The notes under the pieces are model-generated. The model was not told the origin of the DNA and ran no database searches. It was given only the letters and a program-made list of their open reading frames with translations. From NCBI GenBank assembly GCA_005882905.1, contig VBBG01000097.1:1-8026 (forward strand): 8,026 bases of DNA. The letters are read 5' to 3'. Both the position numbers and the translations under genes were made by a program. Source of the DNA: Candidatus Bathyarchaeota archaeon (GTDB lineage: Archaea > Thermoproteota > Bathyarchaeia > 40CM-2-53-6). Below are positions 5,404-8,026 of this stretch, one piece after another. Within the stretch, counting starts at the first letter, position 1. Each line of letters opens with the position of its first letter.

Positions 5404-5801
5404 TCGGCAGAGATTGGTCTGGTCATTCCAACTGGTCCTGCGGATCCTGGTGTTGCAGGACGAGCGTCCAACTGGCTCATTATCAGCAAGAGGCTTCTTA
5501 TCTCATCGATGTTCCTCAAATTCCTTGTCAGCTGGTTGCGATAGTCTTCTCTGGTTGCTTTGTATTCTGGTTCCGGCATGTCGCCTGACATGAATCGGCT
5601 CTCGAGGGCAAGGAGGTTCTGTGGTGCGTTCGTGACTTGGTCTCTTAGGTCCCGTACTCTTTGAGTAAGGCTCTCTCCTAGCTGGGCCATCTTGTCAGCC
5701 ATTGCACGGTTTGCCCGGTTTAGTTCTTCTCTGAGCATTGCGAGTCGCTGACGGAACCCGTTAATGTCAGAAACAACCTTCTCTATGCTGACCTCACTCA
5801 T
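5397..5801 (-). CDS. Uncharacterised small coiled-coil protein
   Basis: I do not recognise a named family. The 134 residues are strongly helical and charged. A first heptad-rich region spans about 5-58 (FRQRLAMLREELNRANRAMADKMAQL). A short Pro/Gly hinge follows (APQ, then SGDMPEPEY at 72-80), then a second helix at about 80-111 and a loose C-terminal tail (PATPGSAGPVGMTRP). The pattern 'G-x-[MI]-[PS]-E-x-E-Y' followed by a helix is common in small helical-hairpin domains. There are no membrane segments or catalytic motifs. The ATG at 5801 is the only canonical start; the frame stays open for 26 more codons upstream without any start codon, back to a TAA at 5882. It follows the membrane-protein gene after a 103-base gap on the same strand, so the two may act together, perhaps with this protein docking at the membrane. 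Confidence 0.75.
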   Translation of the reverse strand: MSEVSIEKVVSDINGFRQRLAMLREELNRANRAMADKMAQLGESLTQRVRDLRDQVTNAPQNLLALESRFMSGDMPEPEYKATREDYRNQLTRNLRNIDEIRSLLLIMSQLDARPATPGSAGPVGMTRPISAEQ

Positions 5802-5839
5802 CTCATCCGCACCGAAGATGAGCTTTGAGACTTGTGAGC

Positions 5840-5853
5840 CAGCCTTAGGGCTG
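5840..5853 (-). repeat. Short palindromic hairpin upstream of the coiled-coil gene
   Basis: CAGCC (5840-5844) and GGCTG (5849-5853) flank TTAG about 40 bases before the ATG. It could be a small leader hairpin or a protein site. The surrounding 103-base gap has no convincing TATA box, so this gene may be read from the promoter upstream of the membrane-protein gene. Confidence 0.3.
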
Positions 5854-5904
5854 ATGTAACCCCAACAATACTGAAAAGGTTACGAGAGAGCTTGCGGGAT
5901 TATA

Positions 5905-6195
5905 CTATTTCTTCTCTTCTGGCTTCCCAGCCATAGAGCTGGAACCGGAAGTTGTACCTGAACTGGAAGAACTCCCCGGGGTCCCTATCTCTGCTTCGAG
6001 GGGCGCAGGAGGGGGAGTCGTAAGCATCGTCCACCCAATCCATCCGGTAATGCCCAGAATGCCTAGCACGGCAATGCTAACCACCGCGTCGATAATGAGC
6101 TCTCGCCAACCCGTGGTCAGCAAGGCGATATAACCTAGGACGACGATCACTGAGACGGCCAGTATTAGACCGCCGTATGTTTGGTCCTTGTTCAC
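5905..6195 (-). CDS. Small two-transmembrane-segment protein with Ser/Gly-rich tail
   Basis: The 96 residues hold two hydrophobic segments, at about 8-28 (GGLILAVSVIVVLGYIALLT) and 36-58 (DAVVSIAVLGILGITGWIGW). They are joined by a short loop with GWRE. TTPPPAPLE (59-67) follows, and then a low-complexity tail of Ser, Gly and Thr ending in charged EEKK. The tail probably lies in the cytoplasm, and the protein in the cell membrane. I recall short archaeal membrane proteins with a similar 'WIGxTxxTTPPP' ending to the second helix, but I cannot name a function. The start is GTG 6195, chosen for its AAGGTAG ribosome-binding site nine bases upstream and a strong TATA box at the right distance. It is separated from thrS by 68 bases and its own promoter. 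Confidence 0.78.
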   Translation of the reverse strand: MNKDQTYGGLILAVSVIVVLGYIALLTTGWRELIIDAVVSIAVLGILGITGWIGWTMLTTPPPAPLEAEIGTPGSSSSSGTTSGSSSMAGKPEEKK

Positions 6196-6203
6196 TTTGC
6201 GAA

Positions 6204-6215
6204 TCTACCTTAGGT
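6204..6215. promoter_or_regulatory. Site D: TCTACCT/AGGT repeat overlapping the ribosome-binding site
   Basis: TCTACCT at 6204-6210 is followed by an AGGT arm (6212-6215), making ACCT-T-AGGT. Read on the minus strand, AAGGTAGATTCG ends a few bases before the GTG start and nearly equals AAGGTAGAATCG at site A. Part of the match may simply be a shared Shine-Dalgarno, so the regulatory reading is weaker here than at site B. Confidence 0.3.
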
Positions 6216-6235
6216 TTTTCCGCCATTCGAATCTC

Positions 6236-6243
6236 TATATAAA
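6236..6243 (-). promoter_or_regulatory. TATA-box promoter of the two-membrane-segment gene
   Basis: The minus strand reads GGTTTATATAGAG, a near-ideal archaeal TATA box with TTTATATA at these positions. Transcription should start near 6213, giving a leader of about 18 bases that contains the AAGGTAG ribosome-binding site. This separates the gene from thrS, whose stop is only 21 bases upstream of the box. Confidence 0.75.
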
Positions 6244-6263
6244 CCAATTACCCGGACGGGATT

Positions 6264-8026
6264 CTAGAGTCTCTTGTAACCCGGTCGCTGGGACAGCATT
6301 TTGGGATAGGTCAGGGCTCTCATCGGATACCCCTCTACTTCTCCCTTTATCCTGGATGTGAGCCCATCTGCCGAGGTCTTGATTTCCTTTCCTTCTCCTC
6401 TAGCCCTTACCGAGAGTTCGCCTGTCTTGATCTCTCTCTCACCAAGAACTACGACGTATGGGACCCAGCCGAGTTCAGCCTCTCTTATTCGACTCTGAAG
6501 CGTGTCATCACGGTCGTCCAAATCCACTCGTAATCCCTCCTTCTCCAGCCTCTCTAGGAGTTTCATCGCGTCAGGAATGAATTGTTTTGAGATGGGAATT
6601 ATCCGGGCGTGAACCGGTGAGATCCATACGGGCAGCATCGGCTTCTTCTTTTGCTTCTCCATTCGAACTGCAGAGTCAAGCAAGGCGAAGAGGAACCTCT
6701 CAAGCCCGCCCAGCACCGCGGTGTGGATAATGACCGGATAGACTCGCTCTCCCTTCTCGTTGGCGTAGTGAATGTCAAATCGCTTTGCGTTTCCGATGTC
6801 TATCTGGAAAGTCGCGATCTCTCTCGGCCTGTCCAGATCATCGACTATGTTGTATTCGACGTTGAGGACCCAGTAGTAGATGCCGTCGGGTACGAAGTTG
6901 AGGAGTATTGGCTTCTTCTCCACCTTGACAAGGTCGAGGAAGAGTTCCTTGTGTTCTTTGAAGAAGGATCTGGTTGTGTTGTAGATGGAGACGTACTCGC
7001 GGTGAAGCTTCCGAATCTCTTCATAGATTATTTCGTGGACTTCCTTGCCAACGTCGATTGACTGTTTCAGGTTGGTCAAGTAGATGTGGAGGTCGGGCAT
7101 CAGAAACTTTCTGAGGCGGAATGAGAGTAGCAGTTCCCCGCTCTGTTCCATCCGGTAGCTGTCAGCAACCTCGAGTGTTCCGAAGGGCAGGTTCCGGTAG
7201 CTCAGGGTCCAGTCCTTCACCATCGAGAACTGCTGGAAGCAGGCGGCGTATCTTAGCACGAAGTCTCTCTCATCTACTGACAGCTCGTAGGCTCTAGAGC
7301 CGAACAGCTGCAGATGTTCTTTGATTGGCTGCACGTTCACATCGAACATGTTTGTTCCTCGAACGTTGAGGATCGGGATCCCGATTCGCCGAGTCACAGT
7401 GTTTGCGTAGTCGGAGAGAAGCTGGATCATCATGTCCGCTTCGGGGCCGAACCGCATATGGCCCACGTCGGCGTAGGACTCCCATTCTATTCCGAACCGT
7501 CGCGCGTATTCGAGGAATCGGGGCTGGCCGCCAGTCAGGCCTTTCTTGAGAGCCTCTTTCTCAACTAGAGACTGGAATTCTTCTTGGCCGGGTCCGTATC
7601 TGAAGGTCTCAGGGCTGTGAAGCTCTCCAGCTTCATCCATTATCGCATATTCGGACTTTATCGGAGCGGTGACTTGCTTTGCCTGTTTCGAGGTGATTGT
7701 ACGCGACAGCTCGGACAGAGGGTGACCCTTCGCTGTTATCGTGAAGCCTTTGTACCAGCCGAAAGGGCTCCTGCTGACTTCGTACCCGTTGTCCTCAAGC
7801 TTCTGCTCTAGAGCCTTGAGAATCTTGATGGCCGGGTCCCGGCTTGCCAGGCTCGTCGAGAGATGGGCGTAAGGGTAGATCATGACGCGCTTGGTCTTGA
7901 GCCAGCCCAGAACCTCTTCTATTGACTCGGCGGCATTTGCAACAGTATTTTCGGGAGACTCCTCATCTGCCTTCTCGACAGTCGAGAACACTACTAGTCC
8001 GTCCTGGAGCCCGCCTTTCTTTCCAT
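6264..8026 (-). CDS. thrS: Threonyl-tRNA synthetase, archaeal type (5' end cut by window)
   Basis: This enzyme charges tRNA-Thr. The frame is open to the window edge (GKKGGLQDGLVVFSTVEKADE), so the true start is outside, and the GTG at 7991 is an internal valine codon. Numbering from that valine, the archaeal editing domain is seen in YPYAHLSTSLAS (39-50) and FGWYKGF-GHPLSEL (77-95); it is related to D-Tyr-tRNA deacylase and removes mischarged serine. The class II catalytic core follows, with VLRYAACFQQFSMVKDW (245-261), EVADSYRMEQSGELLLSFRL (274-293), MPDLHIY (298-304) and HTAVLGGLERFLFALLD (423-439). The three zinc ligands expected from bacterial ThrRS (Cys, His, His) are present as C251, H302 and H423. 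The anticodon-binding domain covers about 453-575 (LPVWISPVHARIIPIS). The visible 586 residues fit a family size of about 620-650. Nothing looks broken. Confidence 0.97.
   Translation of the reverse strand, partial: GKKGGLQDGLVVFSTVEKADEESPENTVANAAESIEEVLGWLKTKRVMIYPYAHLSTSLASRDPAIKILKALEQKLEDNGYEVSRSPFGWYKGFTITAKGHPLSELSRTITSKQAKQVTAPIKSEYAIMDEAGELHSPETFRYGPGQEEFQSLVEKEALKKGLTGGQPRFLEYARRFGIEWESYADVGHMRFGPEADMMIQLLSDYANTVTRRIGIPILNVRGTNMFDVNVQPIKEHLQLFGSRAYELSVDERDFVLRYAACFQQFSMVKDWTLSYRNLPFGTLEVADSYRMEQSGELLLSFRLRKFLMPDLHIYLTNLKQSIDVGKEVHEIIYEEIRKLHREYVSIYNTTRSFFKEHKELFLDLVKVEKKPILLNFVPDGIYYWVLNVEYNIVDDLDRPREIATFQIDIGNAKRFDIHYANEKGERVYPVIIHTAVLGGLERFLFALLDSAVRMEKQKKKPMLPVWISPVHARIIPISKQFIPDAMKLLERLEKEGLRVDLDDRDDTLQSRIREAELGWVPYVVVLGEREIKTGELSVRARGEGKEIKTSADGLTSRIKGEVEGYPMRALTYPKMLSQRPGYKRL

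Noticed and set aside
5802..5882. N-terminal extension of the coiled-coil protein (reads GYISPKAGSQVSKLIFGADE)
   Set aside because: The frame is open but contains no ATG, GTG or TTG, and the region more likely holds the leader; unlike accB and birA there is also no CTG supported by context.
6251..6260. CCCG/CGGG mini-palindrome after thrS as a terminator
   Set aside because: The arms are only four bases around a two-base loop and no T-run follows.
7989..7991. GTG 7991 as the start of ThrRS
   Set aside because: The frame continues open to the window edge with family-like sequence (LVVFSTVEK), so this is an internal valine codon.

Overview
The window looks like chromosomal DNA of an archaeon. 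Every convincing gene is on the minus strand, so the map reads from right to left. The archaeal signs are a ThrRS with the archaeal editing-domain signatures, TATA-type promoter elements placed about 25 bases before short leaders, a biotin-protein ligase without a bacterial DNA-binding domain, and a propionyl/acetyl-CoA carboxylase made of separate subunits. The set would fit a TACK-type lineage (Nitrososphaeria/Thaumarchaeota or Bathyarchaeia relatives), but that placement is inference from gene content and no marker here settles it.

Right part (8026 to about 5397): thrS fills the right end and is cut by the window edge, so its start is outside. Next comes a strong TATA box that serves a 96-residue protein with two membrane segments and a Ser/Gly-rich tail. 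A 134-residue coiled-coil protein follows. Neither small protein has a function I can name.

Middle (5396 to 4312): a gene-poor stretch of about 390 bases (5005-5396) is rich in inverted repeats and precedes a 230-residue protein. That protein looks like a RecA/KaiC-fold domain with a ruined Walker A loop. Its leader holds two operator-like palindromes built on TCTACCT/AGGTAGA, and related words occur further upstream and in the leader of the membrane-protein gene.

Left part (4264 to 1): a biotin cluster. birA (biotin-protein ligase) is followed by a clear promoter and then pccB (carboxyltransferase), accC (biotin carboxylase) and accB (biotin carrier protein, cut by the left edge just after its EAMKME biotin site). 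BirA would attach biotin to the AccB lysine, AccC would carboxylate that biotin, and PccB would pass the carboxyl group to propionyl-CoA and/or acetyl-CoA, giving methylmalonyl-CoA or malonyl-CoA.

Odd points: accB and birA both lack ATG, GTG or TTG at the place where homology and context put their starts, and both have an in-frame CTG exactly there (415 and 4264). The repeated TCTACCT/AGGTAGA palindromes and the pseudo-RecA protein beside birA are the other items most worth a second look. I found no mobile element, CRISPR array, rRNA or tRNA.
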